Numbered from the stretch's first letter, positions 8,872-17,612 are shown. The stretch: 64,000 nt of DNA from JAJOKK01 sp965370555 (GCA_965370555.1 CBDUVB010000007.1:1-64000), one strand, 5' to 3'. Notes: generated by a model not told the origin, from the letters alone. Translations and numbers: made by a program.

Positions 8872-9002
8872 CGCTCCTCTCCTTCAAAGCTTCCCTAAAC
8901 GATCGTTGGCGTCCCATTATAGCAAGAGCCCCCTCGCGAGACAATACCCCATTGGCATTCTTCCAGAAGGAGGCTACACTTCTCTTTCACAGAGGTGATT
9001 GT

Positions 9003-10823
9003 ATGTGCGGGATCATCGGGTACGTAGGGTGTGAACAGGCTGCCCCCCTCCTGTTTAGCGGGCTCAAGCGGCTGGAGTACCGGGGGTACGATTCAGCAGG
9101 AATCGCCGTCTTGGAGGGCGGAAAGATGACGCTCTTCCGCCGGGCGGGGAGAGTGGGGGACCTGGAGAAAGAGGTTCCCCAGACGCTCACCGCAAGGATC
9201 GGAATCGGACACACCCGCTGGGCAACCCACGGGGTTCCCAACGAGGAGAACGCTCACCCCCATCTCGACTGTCGCGGGAAGATCGCCGTGATCCACAACG
9301 GTATCATCGAGAACTTCCTCGACCTCAAGGAGAAATTAATCTCATCCAGGCACCGTTTTCGCTCCCAGACCGACACCGAGGTCCTCGCCCACCTGATCGA
9401 GGAGCACTATGACGGGGATCTCCTCACAGCGACCGCAGCGGCCGCGCGCGAAGCGCAAGGGGCATTCGCCATCGCCGTCCTCTCCGAGGACGATCCGGAG
9501 CGGATCATCGTCGCCCGACGTGGAAGTCCACTCGTGATAGGGAAGGGAGAAACCGGAACCTTCGCCTGCTCGGACATTCCTGCCATCGCTGGGAAGGTAT
9601 CTCAGGTCCTCTTCCTGGCCGACAACGAGCTGGCAGAGCTGACCCCACAGGGATTCCGCGTCGTCGACCTCGCGGGGAAGGAGGTCACGCGCCCGCTGCA
9701 ACCGGTGGCTATGGATCCCTTCTCGATTCAGAAGGGCGGATACAAACACTTCATGCTGAAGGAGATCCACGAGCAGCCACGCGCCGTTGGAGAGACGATT
9801 CGGGAGAAGATCAACCCCAAGGAGGGGACGATAAGCCTTCCCAACCTCGGCCAGCTGAAGACAGATTTTGACCACGTATATCTGATCGCCTGCGGGACCG
9901 CATACCACGCCGGCCTGGTGGCGGAATATCTCTGGGAGCGCGTCCTCCCGGTTCCTGTACAGGCGGTGATCGCCTCGGAGTTCCGCCTCCGTGAGATGCA
10001 GATCACCCCACGCACCCTCGTCGTCGCCGTCTCCCAATCCGGGGAGACACTCGATACCCTGATGGCCGTGCGCCGCGCTAAAGAGAAGGGAGCCGCGGTA
10101 ATCGCGCTCGTCAACTCGCTCCACTCGGCAATCGAGAGGGAATCCGACGGTGTCGTATACACCCGCGCCGGGATCGAGATCGGGGTCGCCGCGACAAAGA
10201 CCTTCTCCGCCCAAGTCTCTGCACTCACCCTCCTCGGCCTCTTCCTCGCCGAACGGCGCGGCACGATCTCGGACGAGACTATGAAGGAGGAACTGGCTGG
10301 CCTCACTCTCCTCCCCGGCCAGATCGCGCAGATCCTCGCCCACGAAGATAGGATCCTCCCCCTTGCCGAGCGGTTCCACCACGCGACGGACTTTCTCTTC
10401 CTCGCCCGCGGCCCCCTCTACCCGATCGCCCTTGAAGGGGCGCTCAAGCTGAAGGAGATCTCCTACATCCACGCCGAGGGGTACCCGGCCGGGGAGATGA
10501 AACACGGCCCGATCGCCCTGATCGACGAGAAGATGCCGGTCGTCGTCCTCCTCTCCCGCCACATTGCCTACGACAAGGTCCTTTCCAACATTCAGGAGGT
10601 CAAAGCGCGAAAGGGGATCGTCATTGCACTCACCGATCGACCAGACGACCCGCGGCTCGCCCCCCTCGCCGATCAGATCTTTCCCCTCCCTGAAGTCTCT
10701 CCACTGTGCCTGCCGATCCTGTACACCGTTCCCCTGCAGCTCCTTGCCTATCACATCGCCGTACTGCGGGGGACCGATGTCGACCAGCCGCGAAACCTGG
10801 CAAAGACCGTCACCGTCGAGTGA
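9003..10823 (+). CDS. glmS: Glutamine-fructose-6-phosphate aminotransferase
   Basis: A 606-residue GlmS making glucosamine-6-phosphate from fructose-6-phosphate and glutamine, the first step of amino-sugar and peptidoglycan synthesis. The protein must begin MCGIIGYVG so that Cys2 is the nucleophile; this fixes the start at 9003, after GAGGTGATTGT. The class II amidotransferase domain covers residues 2-220 (IGHTRWATHG, HNGIIENF, SQTDTEVLAH). Two SIS domains follow (ACGTAYHAG, SQSGETLDTL, and ARGPLYPIALEGALKLKEISYIHAEGYPAGEMKHGPIAL). It ends in the usual QPRNLAKTVTVE. No glmS ribozyme motif was recognised upstream. Confidence 0.98.
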   Translation: MCGIIGYVGCEQAAPLLFSGLKRLEYRGYDSAGIAVLEGGKMTLFRRAGRVGDLEKEVPQTLTARIGIGHTRWATHGVPNEENAHPHLDCRGKIAVIHNGIIENFLDLKEKLISSRHRFRSQTDTEVLAHLIEEHYDGDLLTATAAAAREAQGAFAIAVLSEDDPERIIVARRGSPLVIGKGETGTFACSDIPAIAGKVSQVLFLADNELAELTPQGFRVVDLAGKEVTRPLQPVAMDPFSIQKGGYKHFMLKEIHEQPRAVGETIREKINPKEGTISLPNLGQLKTDFDHVYLIACGTAYHAGLVAEYLWERVLPVPVQAVIASEFRLREMQITPRTLVVAVSQSGETLDTLMAVRRAKEKGAAVIALVNSLHSAIERESDGVVYTRAGIEIGVAATKTFSAQVSALTLLGLFLAERRGTISDETMKEELAGLTLLPGQIAQILAHEDRILPLAERFHHATDFLFLARGPLYPIALEGALKLKEISYIHAEGYPAGEMKHGPIALIDEKMPVVVLLSRHIAYDKVLSNIQEVKARKGIVIALTDRPDDPRLAPLADQIFPLPEVSPLCLPILYTVPLQLLAYHIAVLRGTDVDQPRNLAKTVTVE

Positions 10824-10958
10824 AGAGTACTTTAGGAGACGCGAGAGCAAGCCTTTGAAAGGTGAACGTTCGGGGCATTACATTGAACCCACAGTGGGAA
10901 AGTTGCACCGCCTGATACGCTAAGTCGAGGTCGGCGTGCGTTGTATGGATCGGCCTCT

Positions 10959-11357
10959 TCAGGTCAGGGTGACGACGTGCAAGGTGTTCCCGTGCACTTT
11001 CAGGACCTTCACCTTCTGTTGCGAAGGGATCGTCGTCCCGTTCTGACTGAGAGCGGACCAGATCTCACCGTTGATCTTGACCTGGCCGAACGGGTTGAGA
11101 GGCGTGACCGCCTCCGCGGTTAGCCCGATAAGGGCTTCCGGGCCGACACGTGCTGTGCAAAGGAAACTCCTTCGCAGGAAGAGAACGTACATCGCACTGG
11201 AAACGAGGATCTTGACAAGCGGAACCCCGACCAACACCCACGCCGGAATACGGACAAACCGCGACACGACCGCAAGGACAGCGATCAGTACGGCAAGCTC
11301 GGCGCTCTCTTTGAGGAGATAGGCTCTCGAACCATTTCTTGCGCCACAACGACTCAT
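10959..11357 (-). CDS. NfeD-family membrane protein
   Basis: A 132-residue short NfeD-like protein: two hydrophobic segments (about residues 14-32 and 40-60), then a C-terminal OB-fold (GLTAEAVTPLNPFGQVKINGEIWSALS...IPSQQKVKVLKVHGNTLHV), the hallmark of NfeD. Short NfeD proteins usually work with stomatin/SPFH or membrane proteases in membrane quality control. No such partner is adjacent. The start overlaps the stop of the upstream membrane-protein gene in an ATGA arrangement, so the two are translationally coupled. Confidence 0.83.
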   Translation of the reverse strand: MSRCGARNGSRAYLLKESAELAVLIAVLAVVSRFVRIPAWVLVGVPLVKILVSSAMYVLFLRRSFLCTARVGPEALIGLTAEAVTPLNPFGQVKINGEIWSALSQNGTTIPSQQKVKVLKVHGNTLHVVTLT

Positions 11358-11641
11358 CGCCTACCACCGACGATTCCCAGGTACACGGTCAAGGCCATCA
11401 GCGTCAGTATGATACCCAGGATTAGAATGCTGGCCAGCGGCCGTCGCAAGATGGCACCCACTCGCCCTGGAAGGTTCCACGCCAACGTCAACAATCCTGC
11501 TGCCACTCCTATAGCGATAAAGAAGGTTCCTCCCGACACCCAAACCAACCCCCAACCCGCAAACAGCCCGGCATAGATCAGCGCGACACCGACCACAATG
11601 GATAGAACCATCATCAGAATGTGCGTCGGCGTAATCTGCAT
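11354..11641 (-). CDS. Small membrane protein coupled to NfeD
   Basis: A 95-residue protein with three predicted membrane segments (MMVLSIVVGVALIYAG, FIAIGVAAGLLTLAW, ILILGIILTLMALTVYLGIV). The start at 11641 follows GAGGAG; the longer frame to 11743 adds a polar stretch without a better ribosome site. It overlaps the NfeD gene by four bases. Family not recognised; it probably forms a membrane complex with NfeD. Confidence 0.6.
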   Translation of the reverse strand: MQITPTHILMMVLSIVVGVALIYAGLFAGWGLVWVSGGTFFIAIGVAAGLLTLAWNLPGRVGAILRRPLASILILGIILTLMALTVYLGIVGGRR

Positions 11642-11827
11642 AACATGCTCCTCAGGGCTCTGAAGGCGTGGCACTACTCCAAACTCGGTAAATACTCTCC
11701 TGTGCCCCTCAAAACCTTGATCTGCCTTCTCCCCCTGCTCCATCTTCTGGTTTCATGCGTATGCTCCTTTGGCGACCAACTCCTCTTAGACTACCAGGTT
11801 TTGACTTTTGAAGCCGCCCTGGGGCTC

Positions 11828-12649
11828 TCAGCGCGCTCGCCGGCGACGCTTGGGGGAGAGGATCATGGAGACGAGAAAGAGGGCGGTTGCTGCAAGGGCA
11901 ATTGAGGAGCCGATCGGAAGATCGGCCCCCAGAGAGAGGAGGAAGCCTCCCATCGCAGCAAACATCCCCAGAAGCGGTGCTAAAATGAGGACCTTCTTCA
12001 CATCGTACAGCAATTGATAGGCGGCTGAGGCAGGGAGGATCATCAGGGTATAGATCAGGAGCCCGCCGGTGAGGCGCAGGGAGAGGGCGACAGTGAGCGC
12101 TGTGAGGAACAGAATCAGGTAGGTGTAGAGCCGTGCGTTGATCCCGGAGGCGGCAGCAAGCTTGCGGTCGAGAAGGATCGCGAGAAATTCCTTGTAGAAC
12201 CCGCCTATGGCGACGAGCATCACAGAAGCAAGCACGGCGAGCTTGATCACGTCATTCATCGTGATCCCGAGGATGCTCCCCCAGAGGAGGGAGAGGGCTC
12301 CGCTACCGATCCCTGCGCTCGGTGTAAGGCTGATAAAGATCAGGCCGAGGGCCATCATCAGCGGAAAGATCACCCCGATGATCGCGTCCTCCTTCATCCG
12401 AGAGGCCTCGGCGAGGGGACCGAGGATCGCTGCAGTTCCCACGGCAAACAGGATCGCCATCCACAGAGGATCGAGCACTGTCACCATCAGCCCCAATGCC
12501 GCTCCGGCAAAGGCAGCGTGCGACATGGCAAAGCCGAGGGAGGAGAGGTTCATCCGCACCACAAAGACCCCAAGTAGGCTGCAGAGCATCCCTGCGAGGA
12601 GGCTCCCCAGTAGGGTCGGCAGGATGATATGAAGGGGTAGTCCGAACAC
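11828..12649 (-). CDS. Metal ABC transporter permease (ABC-3 family)
   Basis: A permease of the ZnuB/MntB (ABC-3) family, 273 residues with about eight or nine membrane spans. The family blocks GFAMSHAAFAGAALG (residues 45-60) and DVIKLAVLASVMLV...FLAILLDRKLAAASGI (the ATPase-contact region) are present. I chose a GTG start at 12649, three bases after the ATPase stop and preceded by AGGGGATATAGAG. An ATG at 12697 would add 16 residues overlapping the ATPase gene. Last gene of the NikR-led operon, so the metal is probably nickel, although ABC-3 permeases more often carry zinc or manganese. Confidence 0.88.
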   Translation of the reverse strand: MFGLPLHIILPTLLGSLLAGMLCSLLGVFVVRMNLSSLGFAMSHAAFAGAALGLMVTVLDPLWMAILFAVGTAAILGPLAEASRMKEDAIIGVIFPLMMALGLIFISLTPSAGIGSGALSLLWGSILGITMNDVIKLAVLASVMLVAIGGFYKEFLAILLDRKLAAASGINARLYTYLILFLTALTVALSLRLTGGLLIYTLMILPASAAYQLLYDVKKVLILAPLLGMFAAMGGFLLSLGADLPIGSSIALAATALFLVSMILSPKRRRRAR

Positions 12650-12651
12650 CT

Positions 12652-13383
12652 CTATATCCCCTGCGGTATTCCGTGCACCTGCACAAGAGGGCCCCACTCC
12701 GCCGAATCGGTGAGGAGCCGACCTTCAACCATGGTGAGAATGCGGTTGGCCTCATCGAGGAGGGGACCGGATTCGTGACTGACGACAAGGGTAGTAAGCG
12801 AAAGAGTGCTCCGAATCTCAAGTATCAGCCTTGAGATCTCCTCTTTCGCCTCAGGGTCGAGGTTGGTCGTCGGCTCATCGAGGAGCAGGAGCTGCGGTTC
12901 CTTAGCAAGGACCCGTGCGAGCAGGGCCTTTCGCTGCTGGCCCCCGGAGAGACGCCCGATCGGTCGACCGGCGAGCTCGCTGATACCCACGGCGGCAATC
13001 GCCTCGCGAGCGAGGCGGCGATCCGCCCAAGAAGGAAGACGGAAGGGACCGATCTTCGCAAAGCGCGCCATCAGGACCACATCCCACGTCAGGAACGGGG
13101 TTCCAGGGTCGAAGAAGAGATCCTGCGGGAGGTAGGCAATCTCCTGCCGTAGGCGGTGGCTCGATCGTCCGATCGGCTTTCCTAATACGAGCACCTCTCC
13201 GAATCTGATCGGGAGGAGACCGTTGATCGCCTCAAGGAGCGTCGTCTTCCCCGCGCCGTTCGGCCCGACGATTGCAACAAGCTCTCCCGGTTTGACCGCT
13301 AAGTCGATCCCATGAAGGGCTGGAATACGCTCGCCCTCGTAAACAGCAGAAACGTTCTTGAGTTCTACTGCAAGGCTTCCCAC
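12652..13383 (-). CDS. Metal ABC transporter ATP-binding protein (ZnuC-like)
   Basis: A 243-residue ABC ATPase. Walker A GPNGAGKTT (about residues 39-47), Q-loop LPQDLFFDPGTPF, signature LSGGQQRKALLARVLAKEP, Walker B LLLLDEPTTNLDPEA and switch His in VVSHE. Closest in type to ZnuC/MntB ATPases that pair with ABC-3 permeases. It overlaps the upstream FmdE-like gene by 19 bases and is followed by the permease after two bases, so transcription is shared with nikR and the substrate-binding protein. Confidence 0.93.
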   Translation of the reverse strand: MGSLAVELKNVSAVYEGERIPALHGIDLAVKPGELVAIVGPNGAGKTTLLEAINGLLPIRFGEVLVLGKPIGRSSHRLRQEIAYLPQDLFFDPGTPFLTWDVVLMARFAKIGPFRLPSWADRRLAREAIAAVGISELAGRPIGRLSGGQQRKALLARVLAKEPQLLLLDEPTTNLDPEAKEEISRLILEIRSTLSLTTLVVSHESGPLLDEANRILTMVEGRLLTDSAEWGPLVQVHGIPQGI

Positions 13384-13799
13384 GTGAAAAGCTCCTCAAG
13401 CGGTCGTCGCTTCGTCCGTTCGCTCTCTTCGTTGATCTCGCCCTCACGGAATTCCTGCATTACGTCTGAACGGAGTGCGATCGTGAGCTTACGGCCGTCC
13501 TTAACCGAGAAGTGCACCCGCGGACGACGTGCCTCGGTCACGCGGAGGTTTCCTTTCCCCGTGGTGCAGCCGCTCCCAATCTGAACACCGTCGGTCAAAC
13601 AGGAGAGGGGCGTTACGGTCCCGGTCTCCGATTCGGCATCGATTCCAAAGTAGCCAGGGCTCTCGAGAAGATCGAGTGCGAGGAGACCCATGCGGATCCC
13701 CGCGACCAAAAACGGTCCTAAGTGCCCGTGCAGGTCGATCCCCCGCTCGATCATCCGATCGAGGTCGGCCGTTTCGGGATCTATGCGTAACGTCTCCAA
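13365..13799 (-). CDS. FmdE-like metal-binding protein in a metal-uptake operon
   Basis: A 144-residue protein of the FmdE/FwdE family, named after an accessory subunit of formylmethanofuran dehydrogenase. It shows HGHLGPFLVAGIRMGLLAL (residues 24-42), then LSCLTDGVQIGSGCTTGKGNL (about 65-85), the conserved His and Cys residues of this family. No other formylmethanofuran dehydrogenase subunit is nearby. Its position between substrate-binding protein and ATPase, in frame-overlapping order, suggests a role in metal handling, e.g. a nickel or zinc chaperone. That role is inferred from context. Confidence 0.82.
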   Translation of the reverse strand: METLRIDPETADLDRMIERGIDLHGHLGPFLVAGIRMGLLALDLLESPGYFGIDAESETGTVTPLSCLTDGVQIGSGCTTGKGNLRVTEARRPRVHFSVKDGRKLTIALRSDVMQEFREGEINEESERTKRRPLEELFTWEALQ

Positions 13800-13811
13800 T
13801 CGCTCTACCTC

Positions 13812-14633
13812 CTAGCGTACCGGTTCAAGAGCCGAGAAGAGCGATGCGGCGTTTGCCTTAAACATCGCTGGGACCGTCTCAGTCCCCGGCATTGCTCCGG
13901 GAAAGTTCGTAAGGACTACGTGGATCGCACCGATCTCGCGGGCGAGCTTTGCCCCGAAGTTCACCCCGCTCTGGAGGTTGTCGATCACAAGGAGCGCCCC
14001 CTTCTCCGTTCCAACTTGAGCCAGATCGACAAGGTCCCTGAGAGAGAGAGTCTCCGGCACCCCGTAGGTCGCCACAACGTCGAACCCGAGCCAGGAGACA
14101 AACGTTGCCTGCCAAGCCATCGCAATAACGGGAATGCTGTTGACATCAAGATGATCGGCCTCTTCCTTCAAGGTTGCGGCGAGAAAAGCAAGATCCTCCT
14201 TGTACGCGGTAGCGTTCTCCTCGAAGATCGCTGCCTCCTCGGGGAGAAGTTCAGTCAATGCCGCGACGATTGCGTCGACCTTAGCCGCCGCGTCGTCGGG
14301 CCGGTTCCAGGAACCCGGAAGCTGTACAGCCTGCGCCGGATGTGAGGCGTCCCCGACCGAGGCGAGGAGAGACTCCATCCACGGTTCGAACCCAGAGTAG
14401 ATCACGAGCGAGGCGTTGCTGACCGCCGCAATATCACTTGGCCGTAGATCGTAGTGGGACGGACAGAAGCCCGAGGGGATAATCGTGGTGACTTCAATCA
14501 GGTCGCCCCCAACAACTTCGGTGAACTCTCCCAGTACGGCATGGGTCACCACGACGGTAGGTTTGGCGAAAAGGCCCCACCCCACAGTCACAACGATCAA
14601 CAACATGATACTAAGCACTGATAACTTCTTCAA
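13812..14633 (-). CDS. Metal ABC transporter substrate-binding protein (cluster A-I)
   Basis: A 273-residue periplasmic metal-binding protein of the ZnuA/TroA class. Signal segment residues 1-23 (KKLSVLSIMLLIVVTVGWGLFA). The first ligand loop reads IIPSGFCPSHYDLRPSDIAAV, with Cys-Pro-Ser-His where zinc and manganese binders have DPHEYEP. Later ligand regions contain PVIAMAWQATFVSWLGFDVVATYGV and LLVIDNLQSG. The His-rich loop typical of zinc-specific ZnuA is absent. With nikR upstream, nickel is the most likely cargo. Thirteen bases separate it from the FmdE-like gene. Confidence 0.88.
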   Translation of the reverse strand: MKKLSVLSIMLLIVVTVGWGLFAKPTVVVTHAVLGEFTEVVGGDLIEVTTIIPSGFCPSHYDLRPSDIAAVSNASLVIYSGFEPWMESLLASVGDASHPAQAVQLPGSWNRPDDAAAKVDAIVAALTELLPEEAAIFEENATAYKEDLAFLAATLKEEADHLDVNSIPVIAMAWQATFVSWLGFDVVATYGVPETLSLRDLVDLAQVGTEKGALLVIDNLQSGVNFGAKLAREIGAIHVVLTNFPGAMPGTETVPAMFKANAASLFSALEPVR

Positions 14634-14653
14634 TGTATCCTCCTCACAATAAC

Positions 14654-15070
14654 TTAAGCAAGTTTCTCCCCGGTCGACGTCGCGGTGAGCTCACCATGCT
14701 TGACCCCCTTTAAGCTCGTCAACCTGTCGGCAAGGATCTCGATTTCCCGTGCCTCCCCCTTGACCGCGATGAACTCGAGACAGTTCGACCCGTCCAAGTG
14801 AATATGTGTGCTGGAGATCACCTGAGCCAGCGCGTGGTGCTGGAGCCCTGTCAACGCCTCGGATAGGCCCGTCCGATGATGGTCGTAGAGGAGAGTGATC
14901 ACCCCGGCGACCTCCTCTCCTGCTTCCCACTCCCGATGGATCAGCTGACGACGAATAGCATCGCGGATCGCCTCCGAGCGGTTCTGGTAGCCGCGTTCAT
15001 TGATGAGACGATCAAAGGACACAAGGAGCTCCTTCTCGATCGAGACGCTAAAGCGAACCAGTTTCCCCAT
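14654..15070 (-). CDS. nikR: Nickel-responsive regulator NikR
   Basis: A 138-residue NikR: ribbon-helix-helix DNA-binding N-terminus (VRFSVSIEKELLVSFDRLI...YQNRSEAIRDAIRRQLI) and a C-terminal ACT-like nickel domain. Nickel ligands align as H78, H89, H91 and C97 (THIHLDGSNCLEF), matching E. coli H76, H87, H89 and C95. The ATG at 15070 is chosen over 15136 because MGKLVRFSVS is the conserved NikR start. It is the first gene of an operon with the metal transporter genes, so it likely represses nickel uptake and itself when nickel is bound. Two direct GTAACAC repeats lie just upstream. Confidence 0.93.
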   Translation of the reverse strand: MGKLVRFSVSIEKELLVSFDRLINERGYQNRSEAIRDAIRRQLIHREWEAGEEVAGVITLLYDHHRTGLSEALTGLQHHALAQVISSTHIHLDGSNCLEFIAVKGEAREIEILADRLTSLKGVKHGELTATSTGEKLA

Positions 15071-15074
15071 AACA

Positions 15075-15101
15075 GTAACACCTCTACAGGATTCGTAACA
15101 C
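15075..15101. promoter_or_regulatory. Candidate NikR operator (direct GTAACAC repeats)
   Basis: GTAACAC occurs at 15075-15081 and again at 15095-15101, separated by 13 bases, directly upstream of nikR. Known NikR sites in delta-proteobacteria-like genomes use GTGTTAC/GTAACAC half-sites with 13-14 base spacing but in inverted orientation. Here both copies point the same way, so the assignment is tentative. Confidence 0.45.
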
Positions 15102-15542
15102 TTAACAATGATATACGCGAATCGGGACCGGTTCAAGGCATTTCAGCGTGTTGACCCACGAGGAGGATGGGCGTTGTCACGCCGCATTCAACTTGAGTAC
15201 CCTATGGTCTTACCACAGGGCCTCCTTATACTCCCTCTCCTCAATAGGAGATGGTTGGGGTGAGGAGTGAATGATGAAATCCAGCGTTTTGGCCGTCAGT
15301 CAAAAATGAAGTCGTCAGAACACCCAGCAGTCTTGCTACAGGGATAGTCAATCACTCCCCCCTTCGGAAACACCCAGCGAACACTGATCAGTGCACCTAC
15401 AGATCATGGTACGATCGACTACTCAGCGCGTTAATTGCTCGTCCGTTCGCTTTTCTCCTCTTTCACGATCTGATATTGGCAGAGCCATTCTTGCTTAGCA
15501 CGCGATCGCACCCCGTCCTTGTCACCTTATTGCAAGACGGGA
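15102..15542. other. Gene-free divergent region between nikR and btpA
   Basis: About 440 bases without a convincing reading frame. It includes the hairpin-forming CCCTCTCCTCAATAGGAG/GGTTGGGGTGAGG type intergenic repeat near 15231-15266. The rest shows nothing I recognise. Confidence 0.5.
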
Positions 15543-15548
15543 TATAGT
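15519..15548 (+). promoter_or_regulatory. Candidate promoter of btpA, near-leaderless
   Basis: TTGTCA at 15519-15524 and TATAGT at 15543-15548 with an 18-base spacer. The ATG at 15558 is 9 bases beyond the -10 and has no ribosome site, so the transcript should have almost no leader. Confidence 0.5.
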
Positions 15549-15557
15549 TACGTCACT

Positions 15558-16343
15558 ATGGAACCGTTTACAACCGACAAACCATTTATCGGAATGATTC
15601 ACCTCCCTCCCCTTCCTGGCAGTCCTCTCTATGAAGGGGAATCGATCTCCTCAATCCTCACCGCGGCCCTGCGCGACCTCGATACTCTGGAGGCAGGCGG
15701 GGCCGACGCTGCAATCGTAGAGAATATCGGTGATGCCCCGTTCGCCAAGCTCGCACCGAAGGAGACGATCACTGTGATGACGGTGATCGTCCAGGCGATC
15801 GTCAAACGATCGCGTATCCCCGTGGGGGTAAACGTGCTGCGAAATGACGGACTAGCAGCCCTCTCGATCGCCGTGGCGACCGGAGCAACCTTCATTCGGG
15901 TGAACGTCTTCTGCGGGACCGCCTTCACCGACCAAGGTTTGATCGAGGGGGAGGCCCGTCCCCTGCTCGAACTGAGGAAGAGGCTCGATGCGAAGGTTAA
16001 GATCCTCGCCGATGTGCACGTCAAGCACGCGGCCCACCTGACAACACTCGAGGAGGCCGCTCTCGACGCGACGCGCAACCATCCCGACGGCCTGATCGTC
16101 TCCGGAATCGGAACGGGAAAACGAACGCCCCCGGAGGACCTGCAAGCAGTGAAGCAGATGACCTCCCTCCCGATCTTCATCGGGAGCGGTGTCCGAATTG
16201 ATAACCTCTCCACCTACCGCGAGGCGGACGGATTCATCGTCGGGACCACCTTGAAAGAGGATGGTGCGGTCAGGGCTCCGATCGATCTGGAACGGGTGCA
16301 CTTCTTGGCTGAGGCGATCGCCGGACTGCGAACGAACGAATGA
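15558..16343 (+). CDS. BtpA/SgcQ-family TIM-barrel protein
   Basis: A 261-residue BtpA-family protein. It shows FIGMIHLPPLPGSPLYEG at the start, GADAAIVENIGDAPF, and later LADVHVKHAAHL and DGLIVSGIGTGKRTPPEDL...LPIFIGSGVRIDNL. BtpA was described in cyanobacteria as needed for photosystem I accumulation, but most homologues are TIM-barrel proteins of uncertain metabolic function, often beside sugar or nucleoside kinases. The following gene, a PfkB kinase, overlaps it by four bases (ATGA), pointing to a shared pathway for a sugar or nucleoside. The start is chosen from the conserved N-terminus. Confidence 0.85.
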   Translation: MEPFTTDKPFIGMIHLPPLPGSPLYEGESISSILTAALRDLDTLEAGGADAAIVENIGDAPFAKLAPKETITVMTVIVQAIVKRSRIPVGVNVLRNDGLAALSIAVATGATFIRVNVFCGTAFTDQGLIEGEARPLLELRKRLDAKVKILADVHVKHAAHLTTLEEAALDATRNHPDGLIVSGIGTGKRTPPEDLQAVKQMTSLPIFIGSGVRIDNLSTYREADGFIVGTTLKEDGAVRAPIDLERVHFLAEAIAGLRTNE

Positions 16344-17236
16344 GCCGCATCGTTGTACTGGGGGATCTCAACCTCGACATCCTCGCAACACTCCCCGAGG
16401 AGCTCCCCCGAGAGGGAGAGGTGCGGAGCCCGATCCAGGTGATGCCCGGCGGCTCGGCAGGGAACTTCGCCCGCGCCGCCGCTCATGCGGGAGCAGAGGT
16501 GACGTTCATCGGATGTGTGGGAGACGACCTTGTGGGAGACCTTCTCGTTCGCTCCCTGCAGGTTTCCGGTGTCGATACGCGAGTCAAGCGCGTCGATCGA
16601 CAGAGCGGAACGATCATCTCCCTGGCGAAGGAGAGAGGGAAGACGATGATCTGTTCACGTGGGGCGAATGATGGCCTCGATTACACCTGGATCGAAGAAG
16701 GCTTCTTCGTCAATGCCGATCACCTTCACCTCTCCGGTTACAGTTTCCTGTCTCCTGCCCAACGCGGCGCGACGCACCGTGCGATCGAGATCGCTCATTC
16801 CTTGGATCTCACGATCTCGATCGATCCCCCACCAGCAAATTTGATACGAAATTTCGGCGTTTCCGCCTTCCTCGCAGAGATCTCCACCGCTGATTTCATC
16901 TTCCCGAATCTCGATGAGGGAATGACTCTATCGGGAAAAGAAACCAAGAAAGAAATCGTAGATATCCTTGCTGAGCTTTTCCCTATGGGGGGTCTCACTT
17001 TGGGTAAAGAGGGATCACTTGCCTGGCACGGAAAGGAGCGCGATCGGTACGTGAGCCACCCGATCACCGCGATCGATGCGACCGGTGCAGGGGATGCGTT
17101 CGCTGCCGGGTTCGTCGTCTCCTACCTCGAAGATCGTGATCTAGCGCGTGCGAATCAACAGGGGAACAGAGCCGCGTTGCAGATTCTCACGGAACGCGGG
17201 CCTCTCGCTGGCTCTCCAGATACCCCTGCAGGATGA
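16340..17236 (+). CDS. PfkB-family carbohydrate/nucleoside kinase
   Basis: A 298-residue ribokinase-family kinase. Residues 1-50 hold the GDLNLDI start and the PGGSAGNFARAAAHAGAEVTFIGCVGDD glycine-rich signature. The catalytic motif DATGAGDAFAAGFV (about residues 246-259) has the Asp base and anion hole. Substrate cannot be told from sequence; the family phosphorylates sugars and nucleosides. Coupled by a 4-base overlap to the BtpA gene. Its 3' end overlaps the convergent ruvX gene by 50 bases. Confidence 0.9.
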   Translation: MSRIVVLGDLNLDILATLPEELPREGEVRSPIQVMPGGSAGNFARAAAHAGAEVTFIGCVGDDLVGDLLVRSLQVSGVDTRVKRVDRQSGTIISLAKERGKTMICSRGANDGLDYTWIEEGFFVNADHLHLSGYSFLSPAQRGATHRAIEIAHSLDLTISIDPPPANLIRNFGVSAFLAEISTADFIFPNLDEGMTLSGKETKKEIVDILAELFPMGGLTLGKEGSLAWHGKERDRYVSHPITAIDATGAGDAFAAGFVVSYLEDRDLARANQQGNRAALQILTERGPLAGSPDTPAG

Positions 17237-17612
17237 GGACGGCGGAGAGACTGTCACGCAGCCCCTTGCGGCGCTTGCGCGACAGGTTCGCCTGCACGAG
17301 GACCCGCTCCGCCTCGACGCTTGTTAAGCGTTCATCAAAGGTGACTACGGGAAGACCGCTCTCCTCGCGCAATGCCGCGGCAAAGGCGACGACCTCGTCT
17401 GCCATCTCACCCAAGGATCCATCCATGTTAAGCGGCAGGCCGAGGACGATCTTTGCAATCTCCCTCTCTTGTGCAAGTTGCACAAGGAAAGAAAGGTCGT
17501 CAGCGATCGTTGTGCGCACGTGGACGGGAAGGGGGGTGGCGAGTATCGCATCCTCATCGCTCAGGGCAAGGCCCAGTCTCTTGTGGCCGTAGTCGATCCC
17601 AAGGATGCGCAT
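17187..17612 (-). CDS. ruvX: RuvX/YqgF Holliday-junction resolvase-like nuclease
   Basis: A 141-residue YqgF (RuvX) protein with RNase H fold: ILGIDYGHKRLGLALSD at the N-terminus, IVLGLPLNMDGSLG in the centre and VVTFDERLTSVEAERVL towards the C-terminus, carrying the conserved Asp/Glu residues. The family is linked to pre-16S rRNA processing and to junction resolution. It directly follows ruvA (one base apart), supporting a recombination or housekeeping operon. The end overlaps the convergent PfkB gene. Confidence 0.93.
   Translation of the reverse strand: MRILGIDYGHKRLGLALSDEDAILATPLPVHVRTTIADDLSFLVQLAQEREIAKIVLGLPLNMDGSLGEMADEVVAFAAALREESGLPVVTFDERLTSVEAERVLVQANLSRKRRKGLRDSLSAVLILQGYLESQREARVP

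Noticed and set aside
8940..9002. glmS ribozyme upstream of glmS
   Set aside because: The gap is too short and lacks the conserved ribozyme core; a normal ribosome site is present.
9342..10850. 502-codon minus-strand frame opposite glmS
   Set aside because: It is an antisense shadow of glmS, rich in Gly/Asp/Arg, with no family pattern.
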